Assembly (NCBI GenBank): GCA_963845425.1
Contig: CAWJSC010000017.1
Coordinates: 248,001-312,000 of the forward strand
Direction: 5' to 3'
From: DATDAH01 sp963845425
GTDB lineage: Bacteria; Actinomycetota; Acidimicrobiia; Acidimicrobiales; DATDAH01
DNA: 64,000 nucleotides
Shown here one piece after another: positions 24,547 to 33,175 of this stretch. The position numbers were made by a program, and so were the translations under genes. The first letter of the stretch is position 1, and each line of letters starts with the position of its first letter. The notes under the pieces are model-generated. The model ran no database searches. It had not been told where the DNA came from and worked only from the letters and a program-made list of their open reading frames with translations.

Positions 24547-25419
24547 CTACACGAGGGCGTCGAGGATCTCCTCGATGTGGTTGAGGGCGCCGAGGTGGCC
24601 TTCGCCGGGCCAGATGACCACCGTCGCGTCGGGGAGGCGCTCGGCCAGGGCGTCACTGTGACGGCGGGGGACCATGGTGTCGGCGTCGCCCTGGAAGATC
24701 GTCAGCGGGCCGGTGTGGCCGGGCTCGACGCCCCAGGGCCGGGCGATCGCCCGGTAGTCGTCCACGACACCTTTCGCCCCGCTCTGGAAGGCCCGGGTGA
24801 ACAGGCGCATCGTCTCCGCCGGCGGCGCGTTCTGGGCCTCGACCACCTCCCGGTCGCTCTCGCTCAGCTCCTTCAGGAACGAGCCCATCGCCGCCTTCGG
24901 GCCCCGCTTGGCGAAGAAGGCGCTGCTGGCCAGCAGGAAACGAGCCACGTGGGGGTGGTGGGTGGTCAGGTCCAGGAACTGGCGGTCGGTCTTGGCGAAG
25001 TCGTTCGCCTCGGCCCAGACGCCCATCTGGCCCATGCCGGCGACGACGGCGGTGGCCGTCACCCGGTCGCCCAGCGCCGCAGCGCAGGCCACCGCGTAGG
25101 GGCCACCACCCGAGTAGCCCAGGACGGCGAAGCGGTCGAGGCCCAAGGCGTCGGCGAGGGCGGCGACCCGCTCGGGGTAGTCGGCCACGGTGCTCAGCGG
25201 CGGACCGCCGGACTTCCCGATCCCGGGCCGGTCGGGAGCCAACACCCGCTGACCGCGGGCCTGGGCGGGCCCGTCGGTCCAGTCGAAGCCGGCCCCACAG
25301 GACGGGGTCCCGTGGAAGGCGAAGACGGGGGAGCCGGACGGGTCGCCGTACTCATAGAGCCCGACGACGGTGCCGTCGGGCAGGTCCACGGCGCGGTCGT
25401 CTGCCGGTGGCGTGGTCAC
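24547..25419 (-). CDS. Alpha/beta hydrolase
   Basis: A 290-residue single-domain alpha/beta hydrolase without signal peptide. It has the oxyanion region FAFHGTPSCGAGF, DRPGIGKSGG, nucleophile elbow VLGYSGGGPYAVA (Ser about residue 102), Asp in IFQGDADTMVP and His in WPGEGHLGAL, so the triad is complete. The substrate cannot be told; esterases, lactonases and epoxide hydrolases share this pattern. It starts with GTG 25419 (GTGACCACG). It stands alone, between the family C repeat and the divergent DUF3107 gene. Confidence 0.9.
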   Translation of the reverse strand: MTTPPADDRAVDLPDGTVVGLYEYGDPSGSPVFAFHGTPSCGAGFDWTDGPAQARGQRVLAPDRPGIGKSGGPPLSTVADYPERVAALADALGLDRFAVLGYSGGGPYAVACAAALGDRVTATAVVAGMGQMGVWAEANDFAKTDRQFLDLTTHHPHVARFLLASSAFFAKRGPKAAMGSFLKELSESDREVVEAQNAPPAETMRLFTRAFQSGAKGVVDDYRAIARPWGVEPGHTGPLTIFQGDADTMVPRRHSDALAERLPDATVVIWPGEGHLGALNHIEEILDALV

Positions 25420-25470
25420 GGGTCATGTTCGCACGGGTGACCCGGGTGCGGATCACGGGAGCGCCCCTTC

Positions 25471-25498
25471 TACCCTGACCCGGCACCCGCACAGGAGG
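25471..25498 (+). promoter_or_regulatory. candidate -10 box and strong ribosome binding site of the DUF3107 gene
   Basis: TACCCT (25471-25476) is followed by AGGAGG (25493-25498), 4 nt before GTG 25503. Unlike many genes here, this one seems to have a leader and a near-perfect ribosome site. Confidence 0.5.
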
Positions 25499-25502
25499 AC
25501 CC

Positions 25503-25733
25503 GTGGACGTTCGTATCGGCGTGACCTACAGCCCCAAGGAGCTCGAGGTGGAGCTCGGCGACGAGGCCGACCCCGAGAAGCTCAAGGGGGAGATCGACGC
25601 CGCCCTCGGTGGGCAGGGCGCCCTCTGGATGACCGATCGTCGGGGCCGCCAGGTGGCGGTTCCGGTCGACAAGATCGCCTACGTGGAGATCGGCAGCCCC
25701 GACGATGCCCATCGCATCGGGTTCGGGGCCTGA
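25503..25733 (+). CDS. DUF3107 family protein
   Basis: A 76-residue acidic protein typical of the actinobacterial DUF3107 family: VRIGVTYSPKELEVELGDEA, then a central segment ending in WMTDRRGRQVAVPVDKIAYV and a short C-terminus HRIGFGA. Function unknown; it is small, soluble and widely kept in Actinomycetota. It starts with GTG behind a strong AGGAGG. It precedes the ATPase pair on the same strand by 29 nt and may share their transcript. Confidence 0.9.
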   Translation: MDVRIGVTYSPKELEVELGDEADPEKLKGEIDAALGGQGALWMTDRRGRQVAVPVDKIAYVEIGSPDDAHRIGFGA

Positions 25734-25762
25734 CCGACGCGGCCGGGTCGCCGCGAGCTGAC

Positions 25763-26719
25763 GTGAGCGCGGACCCGGTCGACCTGCTCGACCGCAAGCT
25801 GGTCTTCGTCACCGGCAAGGGTGGCGTCGGCAAGTCAACCATCGCTTCGGCGCTGGCCCTCGTGGCCGCTCGCCGGGGGCAGCGCACGCTGGCCTGTGAG
25901 TTCGACGCCAAGGGGAACCTGGCCGACTTCTTCTCGGCCTCGCCCACGGGCTGGGACCCGACCGAGGTCCAGCCCAACCTGTTCGCCATGTCGATGGACA
26001 CCGAGGAGTCGCTCAAGGAGTACCTGCGCCTCCAGGTGAAGATCCCCCTGGTCGCCCGGATCGGGCCACTGGCCCGGACCCTGGACTTCGTCGCCAACGC
26101 TGCCCCGGGGGTCAAGGAGATCCTCACGGTCGGCAAGGTGGTCTGGGAGACCAAGGAGCAGCACTACGACCTCGTCGTGGTCGACGCGTCGGCCACCGGG
26201 CACGTGGTGGCCCAGCTCTCGGCCCCCCAGGCCATCGGTGAGCTGGTCAAGGTGGGCCTGGTCCGGGACCAGACGGCCTGGCTGAGCGAGATCCTCGACG
26301 ACCCGGCCACGACGGGGGCGGTCATCGTGGCCGCGCCCGAGGAGATGCCGGTCAACGAGTCCCTGGAGCTGGCCGAGCGCATCCGCACCGAGACCCGGGT
26401 CGATCTCGCCGCCACGGTGGTCAACCGGGTGCTGCCCGAGCTGTTCTCCCGGGACGAGGAGGAGGTGTTCGAGGCCCTGCGCCGCCCGGATGCGATCGCC
26501 GCCCTCGAGGCGGCCGCCGGTGGCCCGGTGGCCCCGATCCTCGACGCCGCTGAGCTGGCGGTGACCCTGCGCCGCACCCGCAGCGTGCACCTCGACCGCC
26601 TCCGGGAGGGCCTGCCGGGTGTGCCCCTGCTCTACGCCCCGGAGCTGTTCACCCGTAGCCACGGCATCCGGGCCACCAGCCAACTGGCCGACGCCCTCGC
26701 CGCGGAACTGGGGTACTGA
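25763..26719 (+). CDS. ArsA/GET3-like ATPase, first of a BagA/BagB-type pair
   Basis: A 318-residue P-loop ATPase. The deviant Walker A is VTGKGGVGKSTIAS (about 19-28), switch I CEFDAKGNLADFF, then YDLVVVDASATGHVVAQLSA (Walker B and switch II) and VNRVLPELF (the base-binding Asn). No arsenite-binding Cys motif is seen. Paired ATPases of this kind occur side by side across actinobacteria (Rv3679-Rv3680 in Mycobacterium tuberculosis); they are thought to form a heterodimer, possibly in cell-envelope or stress functions. GTG 25763 gives the family N-terminus. Its TGA overlaps the next ATG. Confidence 0.88.
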   Translation: MSADPVDLLDRKLVFVTGKGGVGKSTIASALALVAARRGQRTLACEFDAKGNLADFFSASPTGWDPTEVQPNLFAMSMDTEESLKEYLRLQVKIPLVARIGPLARTLDFVANAAPGVKEILTVGKVVWETKEQHYDLVVVDASATGHVVAQLSAPQAIGELVKVGLVRDQTAWLSEILDDPATTGAVIVAAPEEMPVNESLELAERIRTETRVDLAATVVNRVLPELFSRDEEEVFEALRRPDAIAALEAAAGGPVAPILDAAELAVTLRRTRSVHLDRLREGLPGVPLLYAPELFTRSHGIRATSQLADALAAELGY

Positions 26720-27894
26720 TGGCGGCCCGTCACCGGAAGGTCGGTGCGACCTCGACGTCGCTCGAGCAGCTCCTGGCCGCCAACGAGGTGGTGGTCACCT
26801 GTGGCTCCGGAGGCGTGGGCAAGACGACGAACGCGGCCGCGCTCGCGGCGATGGCCGCTGCCCACCTCGGCGGTCGGGTGCTGGTGCTGACCGTCGACCC
26901 CGCCAAGCGCCTGGCCAACGCCCTGGGCCTCGAGGCGTTCGGCAACATCGAGTGCGAGGTCCCCCGCTCGGCCTTCACCGACGCCGGCATCGAGCCCCGA
27001 GGTCGGCTGTTCGCCGCCATGCTGGACACGAAGGCCAGCTGGGACGACCTGGTGCGCCTGCACGCGCCCGACGAGGCCACCCTCGAGGCCATCCTTGCCA
27101 ACCCGCTCTACCAGAACATCACCGGCAAGTTCGTCCAGAGCCACGACTACATCGCCATGGAACGGCTCTATGAGATCCACTCCAGCGGTCGCTACGACCT
27201 GATCGTCGTGGACACCCCGCCCACCCGCAACGCCATCGACTTCCTCGAGGCGCCGGACCGGATGGCGGAGTTCTTCGGCAGCCGCCTCCTGCGGTGGCTC
27301 ACGGCCCCGGCTCGCTCCCGGGTCCTCAACTACGCGTCGAAGCCCTTCTACACGATCGCCGATCGCATTCTCGGCTCGCAGTTCCTCCAGGACATCGGGG
27401 AGTTCTTCCTCCTGTTCCAGACCATGTACGACGGCTTCGTCGAGCGGTCGCGGGCGGTCTCGCGCCTGCTGGAGGACCACGGCACGACCTTCGTGGTGGT
27501 CTCCACCCTGGAGCCGGCGCCGGCTCAGGAGGCCGAGTTCTTCGTCGAGGCCCTGTCCGAGCGCAAGCTCGCGCTGGGCGCCCTGGTGTTCAACAAGGTG
27601 CTGCCCACCGACCTGTTCTCGCCCGAGGCGGCCAAGGTGGCCGAGCGCCTCGACCGGGACGCCGGTCCGGTCGCCGCCGCCGTGGCCGACCAGGTGGCCG
27701 ACACCGAGCAGGTCGCCCGGGTCCTCGACGAGGTGGCCGCGAGCTTCCTGAACTACCGGTTGGTGGCCTCGCGGGAGGCCGAGGAGGCGACTCGGCTCGG
27801 CGCCGCGGCTGATGTCGTCGCGACCGTGCCGTACCTGGCCGACGACGTCCACGACCTGGCGGGCCTGCTCACGATCGGGCGCCATCTGTGGTGA
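26719..27894 (+). CDS. ArsA/GET3-like ATPase, second of a BagA/BagB-type pair
   Basis: A 391-residue ATPase with Walker A VTCGSGGVGKTTNAA (about 31-39), LVLTVDPAKRLANALG, a helical insert with KASWDDLVRLHAPDE and a KFVQSHDYIAMERLYEI segment, then LIVVDTPPTRNAIDFLEAP and FNKVLPTDLFS. It is longer than its partner because of the insert. ATG 26719 shares its A with the partner's TGA, so the two are made together. The stop overlaps the GTG of the gamma-glutamyltranspeptidase gene. Confidence 0.88.
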   Translation: MAARHRKVGATSTSLEQLLAANEVVVTCGSGGVGKTTNAAALAAMAAAHLGGRVLVLTVDPAKRLANALGLEAFGNIECEVPRSAFTDAGIEPRGRLFAAMLDTKASWDDLVRLHAPDEATLEAILANPLYQNITGKFVQSHDYIAMERLYEIHSSGRYDLIVVDTPPTRNAIDFLEAPDRMAEFFGSRLLRWLTAPARSRVLNYASKPFYTIADRILGSQFLQDIGEFFLLFQTMYDGFVERSRAVSRLLEDHGTTFVVVSTLEPAPAQEAEFFVEALSERKLALGALVFNKVLPTDLFSPEAAKVAERLDRDAGPVAAAVADQVADTEQVARVLDEVAASFLNYRLVASREAEEATRLGAAADVVATVPYLADDVHDLAGLLTIGRHLW

Positions 27895-29348
27895 ACCGTG
27901 CCGTCGCCGCCGGTGGGCACCGGGCCACGTGCGAGGCCGCCCTCCGGACGCTGGCGGCGGGTGGCAACGCCTTCGACGCCATCGTGGCCGCGGGGTTCGC
28001 CTCGGCCACGAGCGAGCCGCTCATGACCGGCCTGGGTGGTGGCGGCTTCTGCCTGACCCGCACGGCGGCCGGGGAGGCGACGCTGTTCGACTTCTTCGTC
28101 GACACGCCCGGGCGTGGCCTCGACCCGATGCCCGATCCCCACTTCTTCCCGGTCACGCTGAGCTATCCGGGGGTCGACCAGGTCTTCAACACCGGCCTCG
28201 GGTCCGCCGCGGTGCCGGGCACGGTGGCCGGCTACCTGGCCATCCACGAGCGGCTCGGTCGCCTGCCGTTGGCCGAGGTGCTGGCGCCGGCGGTGGCGCT
28301 GGCCGAGGACGGCGTGGTCCTCGACGACTTCCACGGCTCGGTGACCGATCTGCTCTGGCCCATCCTCCGCCTGACCGACGACGGCCGGCGGCTGTTCGGG
28401 GCCGGGGCCGGTGACGGCCCGCAGCCGCCGGGACACACGTTCACCAACCCGGACACGGGGCGTTTCCTGGCCGAGCTGGCGGCCGACCCCACCCACGACC
28501 TCTGGTCGGCGGGTCGCGGGTCTCAGGTCGTGGCCGACATGGCCGCGGGGGAGGGGTTGATCACCGCCGAGGACCTGGCCGCGTACGTTGTGGCCGAGCG
28601 GGAGCCGATGGCTGTCGCGTACCGGGACCGGACGGTGCTGTCCAATCCGCCGCCGGCCTTCGGTGGCGAGCTCATCGGCCGGGGCCTGGGCTTCCTGGCC
28701 GAGGAGCTGCCCACGCCCGGCACCTGGGGCGAGCCCGCCCACCTCGCCGCCCTGGGTCGGGCCCTCCAGGACCTGGAGGCGTCCCGGAAGCCGGGCGACG
28801 GACCGCAGTTCAGTCGGGGCACGACCCACGCCAGCGTGGCCGACGCCGAGGGCAACGTGGCCTCGCTGTCCACCTCCAACGGCGAGGCGTCGGGCTATGT
28901 GGTCCCCGGAACGGGGGTGATGCTCAACAACATGCTGGGCGAGGACGACCTGCATCCCGACGGCTTCCACGCCGCCCCGCCCGGCCTCCGGGTGTCCTCG
29001 ATGATGGCCCCGACCGTCGTCCTCGGGCCCGGGGGCGACGTGGAGCTGGTCCTGGGCAGCGGGGGGTCGGCCCGCATCCGCACCTCGCTGCTGCAGGCCG
29101 TCAGCGCCGTGGTCGACTTCGGCCTCGACCCGGCGGAGGTGGTCGGTCTGCCCCGCATCCACTGGGACGGCGCCGCCTTCCAGGTCGAGCCCGGCTTCTC
29201 GGCCGACGCCGTCGCCGCCCTGGAGCGCCTCGGCCCGGTCAACCACTGGTCGGACCTCAACCTCTACTTCGGCGGCGTCCACGCCGTCTCCCCGGCCGGC
29301 CACGGCGGCGGCGACCCCAGACGCGCCGGCGCCTGCCTCACCGCCTGA
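27891..29348 (+). CDS. Gamma-glutamyltranspeptidase family protein
   Basis: A 485-residue Ntn-hydrolase precursor. The start VAAGGHRATCEAALRTLAAG GNAFDA is typical, with GLGGGGFCL in the oxyanion region. The self-cleavage site is before the Thr in SRGTTHASVADAEGNVASLS (about residue 311), giving large and small subunits. GSGGSARIRTSLLQ lies in the small subunit. No signal peptide is visible, so it may act inside the cell, unlike the exported E. coli enzyme. The substrate could be glutathione-like or another gamma-glutamyl compound. GTG 27891 overlaps the ATPase stop; GTG 27888 is equally possible. Confidence 0.9.
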   Translation: MNRAVAAGGHRATCEAALRTLAAGGNAFDAIVAAGFASATSEPLMTGLGGGGFCLTRTAAGEATLFDFFVDTPGRGLDPMPDPHFFPVTLSYPGVDQVFNTGLGSAAVPGTVAGYLAIHERLGRLPLAEVLAPAVALAEDGVVLDDFHGSVTDLLWPILRLTDDGRRLFGAGAGDGPQPPGHTFTNPDTGRFLAELAADPTHDLWSAGRGSQVVADMAAGEGLITAEDLAAYVVAEREPMAVAYRDRTVLSNPPPAFGGELIGRGLGFLAEELPTPGTWGEPAHLAALGRALQDLEASRKPGDGPQFSRGTTHASVADAEGNVASLSTSNGEASGYVVPGTGVMLNNMLGEDDLHPDGFHAAPPGLRVSSMMAPTVVLGPGGDVELVLGSGGSARIRTSLLQAVSAVVDFGLDPAEVVGLPRIHWDGAAFQVEPGFSADAVAALERLGPVNHWSDLNLYFGGVHAVSPAGHGGGDPRRAGACLTA

Positions 29349-29351
29349 GGG

Positions 29352-30347
29352 TCACCCGCCGAATTCGCAGCCGAGACGTTGGTCGGCGCCGGGCCCACCA
29401 AGGCAGGTGTCGATGCCCGGCCCGCCGTTGATCCGATCGCCGCCACTGCCGCCCCGGAGGGCGTCCGCGCCGCCGCCGCCACACACCAGGTCATTGCCGT
29501 CGAGGGCATTGATCACATCGGGTCCAGGCGTGCCGCTGATGACCTCGCTGCGATTCGTCGGCTGCTGACCGAGGCGCAGGTCGACCCGTACGGGGAAGCC
29601 TTCGCAACGGTTCGAGCCGTACAACGACCGGATCCCGGCGATGTCGTCCGGTGCGAGCGTGACCTGCTCCGGGTAGACGCCTGCGCACATGATCGGTCGG
29701 GATGAGGTAGGTGGCCCGGTGCAGAGCGTGCTGGTCGAGTGGTCGAGACCGAGCGAGTGCCCGACCTCGTGGAGGGCGACGGGCAGCAGCGGAAAGGCTG
29801 TTCCCGAGCCGACGGCCGGGTCGTCGGTGGCGGTGAAGGCCATGTCGATGTCGAAGTGCACATCGCCGGCGATGCCCACGGCCACCGCCGGTGACTGCAT
29901 TGGGAAGAAGGCGTGGGCCGCCTCGACGGTGAACGGCGGGTCGAGCGCGAAGTTGCTGTGGGTCCCGCTGGCGAACAGCAGGCGGATGTCGGGGGTGAGA
30001 CAAGACGCGTGGCCGACCGGTCGCCCGCAGTCGGCGACCCGGCGGAAGCGCAGGCCGCTCACGGCAGCCCACTGGTCAGCCACGTCGTCGAGAACGTCGA
30101 GGTGCTCGGCCTGGGTCATGTCCGGCCCGAAGTTGTCGAACCCGTAGGTGACGTCGAGGTCGGGCCAATACCCCCGGCCCAGCCGGTACTCCCGGGTGTC
30201 CGGCGTCGGGAGGCGGTCGACCACGAGCGGCTCGCCGACCGTTGGGTCGTCCGCGTCGGGAGGGTCGGCGTCGGCGGTTGGGCCGACGATGCCGATCGCG
30301 GCGGCCGCCGCGACCACGCTGATGAGGATCCTCCGTCGTCCTGCCAT
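29352..30347 (-). CDS. Secreted matrixin-like zinc metalloprotease with RTX-type repeats
   Basis: A 331-residue exported protein: signal peptide GRRRILISVVAAAAAIGIVG, a short pro-region, then a matrixin-type fold. The zinc motif is VALHEVGHSLGLDHS (HExxHxxGxxH) with a downstream Met-turn RPIMCAGVYP. A run of glycine/aspartate repeats follows (GTPGPDVINALDGNDLVCGG, GADALRGGSGGDRINGGPG), which is an RTX/hemolysin-type calcium-binding stretch. It probably degrades extracellular protein. Six or more Cys suggest disulfides. Its 3' end almost touches the gamma-glutamyltranspeptidase stop (3 nt). Confidence 0.88.
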   Translation of the reverse strand: MAGRRRILISVVAAAAAIGIVGPTADADPPDADDPTVGEPLVVDRLPTPDTREYRLGRGYWPDLDVTYGFDNFGPDMTQAEHLDVLDDVADQWAAVSGLRFRRVADCGRPVGHASCLTPDIRLLFASGTHSNFALDPPFTVEAAHAFFPMQSPAVAVGIAGDVHFDIDMAFTATDDPAVGSGTAFPLLPVALHEVGHSLGLDHSTSTLCTGPPTSSRPIMCAGVYPEQVTLAPDDIAGIRSLYGSNRCEGFPVRVDLRLGQQPTNRSEVISGTPGPDVINALDGNDLVCGGGGADALRGGSGGDRINGGPGIDTCLGGPGADQRLGCEFGG

Positions 30348-30410
30348 GCGTCCTCCGCTCGGGTCCGCTCCGGGCTTCCCCGGGGGGATCTGAGCGGGAC
30401 GTGCACCCCG

Positions 30411-30416
30411 TAGTGT
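30411..30416 (+). promoter_or_regulatory. candidate -10 box of the pdtaS-like gene
   Basis: TAGTGT lies 6 nt before the ATG at 30423. Confidence 0.35.
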
Positions 30417-30422
30417 CGGCCA

Positions 30423-31919
30423 ATGGCCGGACTGCTTGAGCTTGCCCGGGCGCACACGCCGTTGCGGGACGACCAGATCGACCACCTGCAGCGGCTGGCC
30501 GCCTCGTGGGGTCTGCTGGCCGACCTGTGCTTCGCCGACCTTCTGCTGTTCGCCCCGCTGGACCCGAAGGGCGACGAGGGCTTCATCGTGCTCGGCCAGG
30601 TCCGCCCGGGCACCAGTCAGACCCTCTACCGCTCGGACCTGATCGGCCAGATGGTCTCCGCCGAGGAGCGCGAGGTCGTCACCCGGGCCTTCAAGCGCGA
30701 CGAGATGATCGAGGGCGAGGTCTCCAGTGCCGCCGTGCGGGAACTGGTCCGGGTCGAGTGCATCCCCGTACGGGCCGACGGCGAGCTGATCGCGGTCCTC
30801 ACCCGGGAGTCGGCGTCTTCGGTCGGGCGCCTGCCCGGCGAGCTGGAACGGACCTACGTCACGATGTTCCACCGCTTCGCCCGCATGATCGCCGAGGGCA
30901 GCTTCCCGTTCCCCCGGGCCGACTTCGAGAGCGAGCTGGCCCCCCGGGTCGGTGACGGCGTGGTCCTCCTCGACGAGACGCGCCGCATCGAATACCACTC
31001 CCCGAACGGGGTGTCGGCCCTGCACCGCATCGGTGTGCACTCGGCGGCCGAGGGGCGGACCCTGGCCGAGGTCGGTCTGGACGACGAGATGGTCCGGGAC
31101 GCCTACGCCTTCGGCATACCCGTGACCCACGAGGTCGAGCGGCCCTCCGGGGTCACCGTGGTCATCAGCTGCATCCCCCTGCTCGAGCGGGGCGAGGCCA
31201 CCGGCGCCGTCGTGCTCATCCGGGACATCAGCGAGCTGCGCCGCCGGGACCTGCTGCTGCTGTCCAAGGACGCCACCATCCGGGAGATCCACCACCGGGT
31301 GAAGAACAACCTGCAGACGATCTCCTCACTGCTCCGGCTGCAGGCCCGGCGCATGGACTCACCCGAGGCCCGTACCGCCATCGAGGAGTCCGTGGCCCGG
31401 ATCTCCTCGATCGCCATGGTGCACGAGATCCTCAGCCGTGGCGCGGGGGAGGACGTGCCCTTCGTGGAGGTCCTCCGGCCGCTCCTGCGCACGGTGGAGG
31501 AGGGCCTGGTGCCCCATGACTACCGGGTAAAGTTCCGCATCGCGGGCGACGCCGGAAAGCTTCCGGCGGCCATCGCCACCCCGCTGTCGATCGTGATCAC
31601 CGAGCTCGTGCAGAACATCGTCGAGCACGCCTACCCGATCGAGGAGGACGGCGACACACCGGAGGGCGAGGTCATCGTGGAGGTGGCCAACGACGGCCAC
31701 ACGTTGGTGGTGCGGGTCACCGACGACGGCGTGGGCCTGCCGCCCGGCTTCGACCTGGCGACCACGACCGGCCTCGGCCTGTCGATCGTCCAGACCCTGG
31801 TCAACACCGAGCTCCAGGGCTCGATTTCCATGCACGCTCTGGCCGACACCGGGGACCACGCGCACGGCGCCGTGGCCGAGATCCGGGTCCCCCTCGTCGC
31901 CGACGAGGTCTTGAGTTAG
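30423..31919 (+). CDS. pdtaS: PdtaS-type sensor histidine kinase (GAF, PAS, HisKA_2, ATPase)
   Basis: A 498-residue cytoplasmic kinase. The N-terminal GAF-like domain (about 1-150) and a PAS domain (about 165-275, VVLLDETRRIEYHSPNG to VVLIRDISELRRRDLLL) precede the HisKA_2 box IREIHHRVKNNLQTISSLLR with phospho-His about residue 289. The ATPase follows: N box VITELVQNIVEHAY, DDGVGLPPGFD, TGLGLSIV. It matches Mycobacterium PdtaS, whose partner PdtaR controls translation by RNA binding; no response regulator is encoded here. Its stop overlaps the convergent whiB stop, the same pairing as Rv3220c and whiB1. Confidence 0.92.
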   Translation: MAGLLELARAHTPLRDDQIDHLQRLAASWGLLADLCFADLLLFAPLDPKGDEGFIVLGQVRPGTSQTLYRSDLIGQMVSAEEREVVTRAFKRDEMIEGEVSSAAVRELVRVECIPVRADGELIAVLTRESASSVGRLPGELERTYVTMFHRFARMIAEGSFPFPRADFESELAPRVGDGVVLLDETRRIEYHSPNGVSALHRIGVHSAAEGRTLAEVGLDDEMVRDAYAFGIPVTHEVERPSGVTVVISCIPLLERGEATGAVVLIRDISELRRRDLLLLSKDATIREIHHRVKNNLQTISSLLRLQARRMDSPEARTAIEESVARISSIAMVHEILSRGAGEDVPFVEVLRPLLRTVEEGLVPHDYRVKFRIAGDAGKLPAAIATPLSIVITELVQNIVEHAYPIEEDGDTPEGEVIVEVANDGHTLVVRVTDDGVGLPPGFDLATTTGLGLSIVQTLVNTELQGSISMHALADTGDHAHGAVAEIRVPLVADEVLS

Positions 31920-32227
31920 CTGGCTCGGCGGGCGGCCTTCAGGCGGGCGACGTGCTGGCGCCGCAAGACGCGACGCTCCTCCTCGGAGGTGCCGCCCCAG
32001 ACGCCGGAGTCCTGGTTGGTGATGATGGCGAACTCCAGGCACGCGGCTTGGGCCTCGCACTGGATGCAGACGGCCTTGGCGGCCGCGATCTGCTCGAGGG
32101 CGGGCCCGGTCGTCCCGACGGGGAAGAAGAGGTCCGGATCGGTGTCGCGACACGCGGCGCCGTCACGCCAGTCGTCGATCTCGTCTTCAGGGGTGAGGCC
32201 AGGTGCGTTGAGCGCTGGGAGGGCCAC
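31916..32227 (-). CDS. whiB1: WhiB1-type iron-sulfur transcription factor
   Basis: A 103-residue WhiB protein. Four cluster Cys are at 26, 54, 57 and 63 (AACRDTDPDLFFP; AKAVCIQCEAQAACLEFAI), the turn GVWGG is at 75-79, and the basic tail VLRRQHVARLKAARRAS follows. Length and the convergent position next to a PdtaS gene fit WhiB1. Such proteins bind sigma factor region 4 and carry an NO-sensitive [4Fe-4S] cluster. GTG 32227 is preceded by GGAGG. About 155 nt of leader and promoter space separates it from the divergent GDPD gene, room for regulation. Its TAA overlaps the pdtaS TAG. Confidence 0.93.
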   Translation of the reverse strand: MALPALNAPGLTPEDEIDDWRDGAACRDTDPDLFFPVGTTGPALEQIAAAKAVCIQCEAQAACLEFAIITNQDSGVWGGTSEEERRVLRRQHVARLKAARRAS

Positions 32228-32368
32228 AAGACCTCCACGGTTGAGGTTGCAGGGGTAGGGGATGTCGTTGTTGCTGCGAGGCGAGGGACCCAGAGGCGGC
32301 CGGTGCTCGTGATTCCGTTCACATGCAGCGGGGTCACCCTACTCCCGAGTCAGAAGGTGGGCAACAGG

Positions 32369-32374
32369 TAGGTT
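32369..32374 (+). promoter_or_regulatory. candidate -10 box of the GDPD gene
   Basis: TAGGTT lies 8 nt before the ATG at 32383. The rest of the 155-nt gap to whiB holds no gene. Confidence 0.35.
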
Positions 32375-32382
32375 TCACACGG

Positions 32383-33066
32383 ATGTCACAGCCCATCGTG
32401 ATCGCCCACCGCGGTGCTTCGGCCACCTTCCCGGAGAACACCATCGAGGCGTTCCTGGGGGCCGCCGAGCACGGGGCCGACTGGGTGGAGCTGGACGTCC
32501 GGCGCACCGCGGACGGGGTCCTGGTGGTCCACCACGACGCCCACCTGGCCGACGGCCGGGCCATCGTCGAGTCGCCCGCGGCCGAACTACCCGACGCCGT
32601 CCCGACCCTGGCTGCGGCCCTCGACGCCTGTGCCGACATGGGCGTCAACATCGAGATCAAGAACAACCACCCCGACCCGGACCTCGACCCCGACGACTAC
32701 GTCGCCGAGCAGACCGTCGTCCTCCTCGCCGAGCGGGGCGGGCGTGACGAGGTGCTGATCTCCTCGTTCAACCCGGCGACCCTCGAGCGGGTCCGGGTCC
32801 GGGCGCCCCACCTGCCGACGGCCCTGCTCGTGATCGAACCCGAGGAGGGCATCGTCGAGGTGCTCCTCGCGTCGGGCCACTCGGCCCTGCACCCCTACGA
32901 CTGGTTCGTCGACGTCGAGCTGGTCACCGCCTGCCACGAGGTCGGGATCGCGGTCAACGTCTGGACCGTCGACGACCCCGACCGCATGACCGAGCTCCTC
33001 GCCCACGGCGTCGACGGCCTCTGCACCAACGTCCCCCACGTCGCCCGAGGTCTCATCCCCCGTTAG
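32383..33066 (+). CDS. Glycerophosphodiester phosphodiesterase
   Basis: A 227-residue GDPD TIM-barrel protein without signal peptide. Metal and catalytic motifs: IAHRGASATFPENTIEAF (HRG and the E of PENT), VELDVRRTADGVLVVHHD (E, D and catalytic His) and VNIEIKN. The C-terminal GIAVNVWTVDDPDRMTELL is characteristic of the family. It releases glycerol-3-phosphate from deacylated phospholipids. ATG 32383 is chosen because the first motif begins right after it and a promoter-like box lies 8 nt upstream. A family C repeat follows 6 nt after the stop. Confidence 0.94.
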   Translation: MSQPIVIAHRGASATFPENTIEAFLGAAEHGADWVELDVRRTADGVLVVHHDAHLADGRAIVESPAAELPDAVPTLAAALDACADMGVNIEIKNNHPDPDLDPDDYVAEQTVVLLAERGGRDEVLISSFNPATLERVRVRAPHLPTALLVIEPEEGIVEVLLASGHSALHPYDWFVDVELVTACHEVGIAVNVWTVDDPDRMTELLAHGVDGLCTNVPHVARGLIPR

Positions 33067-33071
33067 ACGCA

Positions 33072-33137
33072 CACCGACGCAACCACGGGGGCTGGGGTCG
33101 GCCCGACGAGCCGCCCCCGCTTCGTTGCCATCGGTTC
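33072..33137. repeat. Family C inverted repeat, copy 2 (compact)
   Basis: Left arm CCGACGCAACCACGGGGGCT then GGGGTCGG; right arm GAGCCGCCCCCGCTTCG then TTGCCATCGGTT. The arms are partly complementary and nearly adjacent. The last 14 nt, CGTTGCCATCGGTT, are identical in copy 1. It lies between convergent genes. Confidence 0.6.
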
Positions 33138-33175
33138 GCCGCCCGCGGGCGAGGAGTCGATTGCGGCACGGACCC

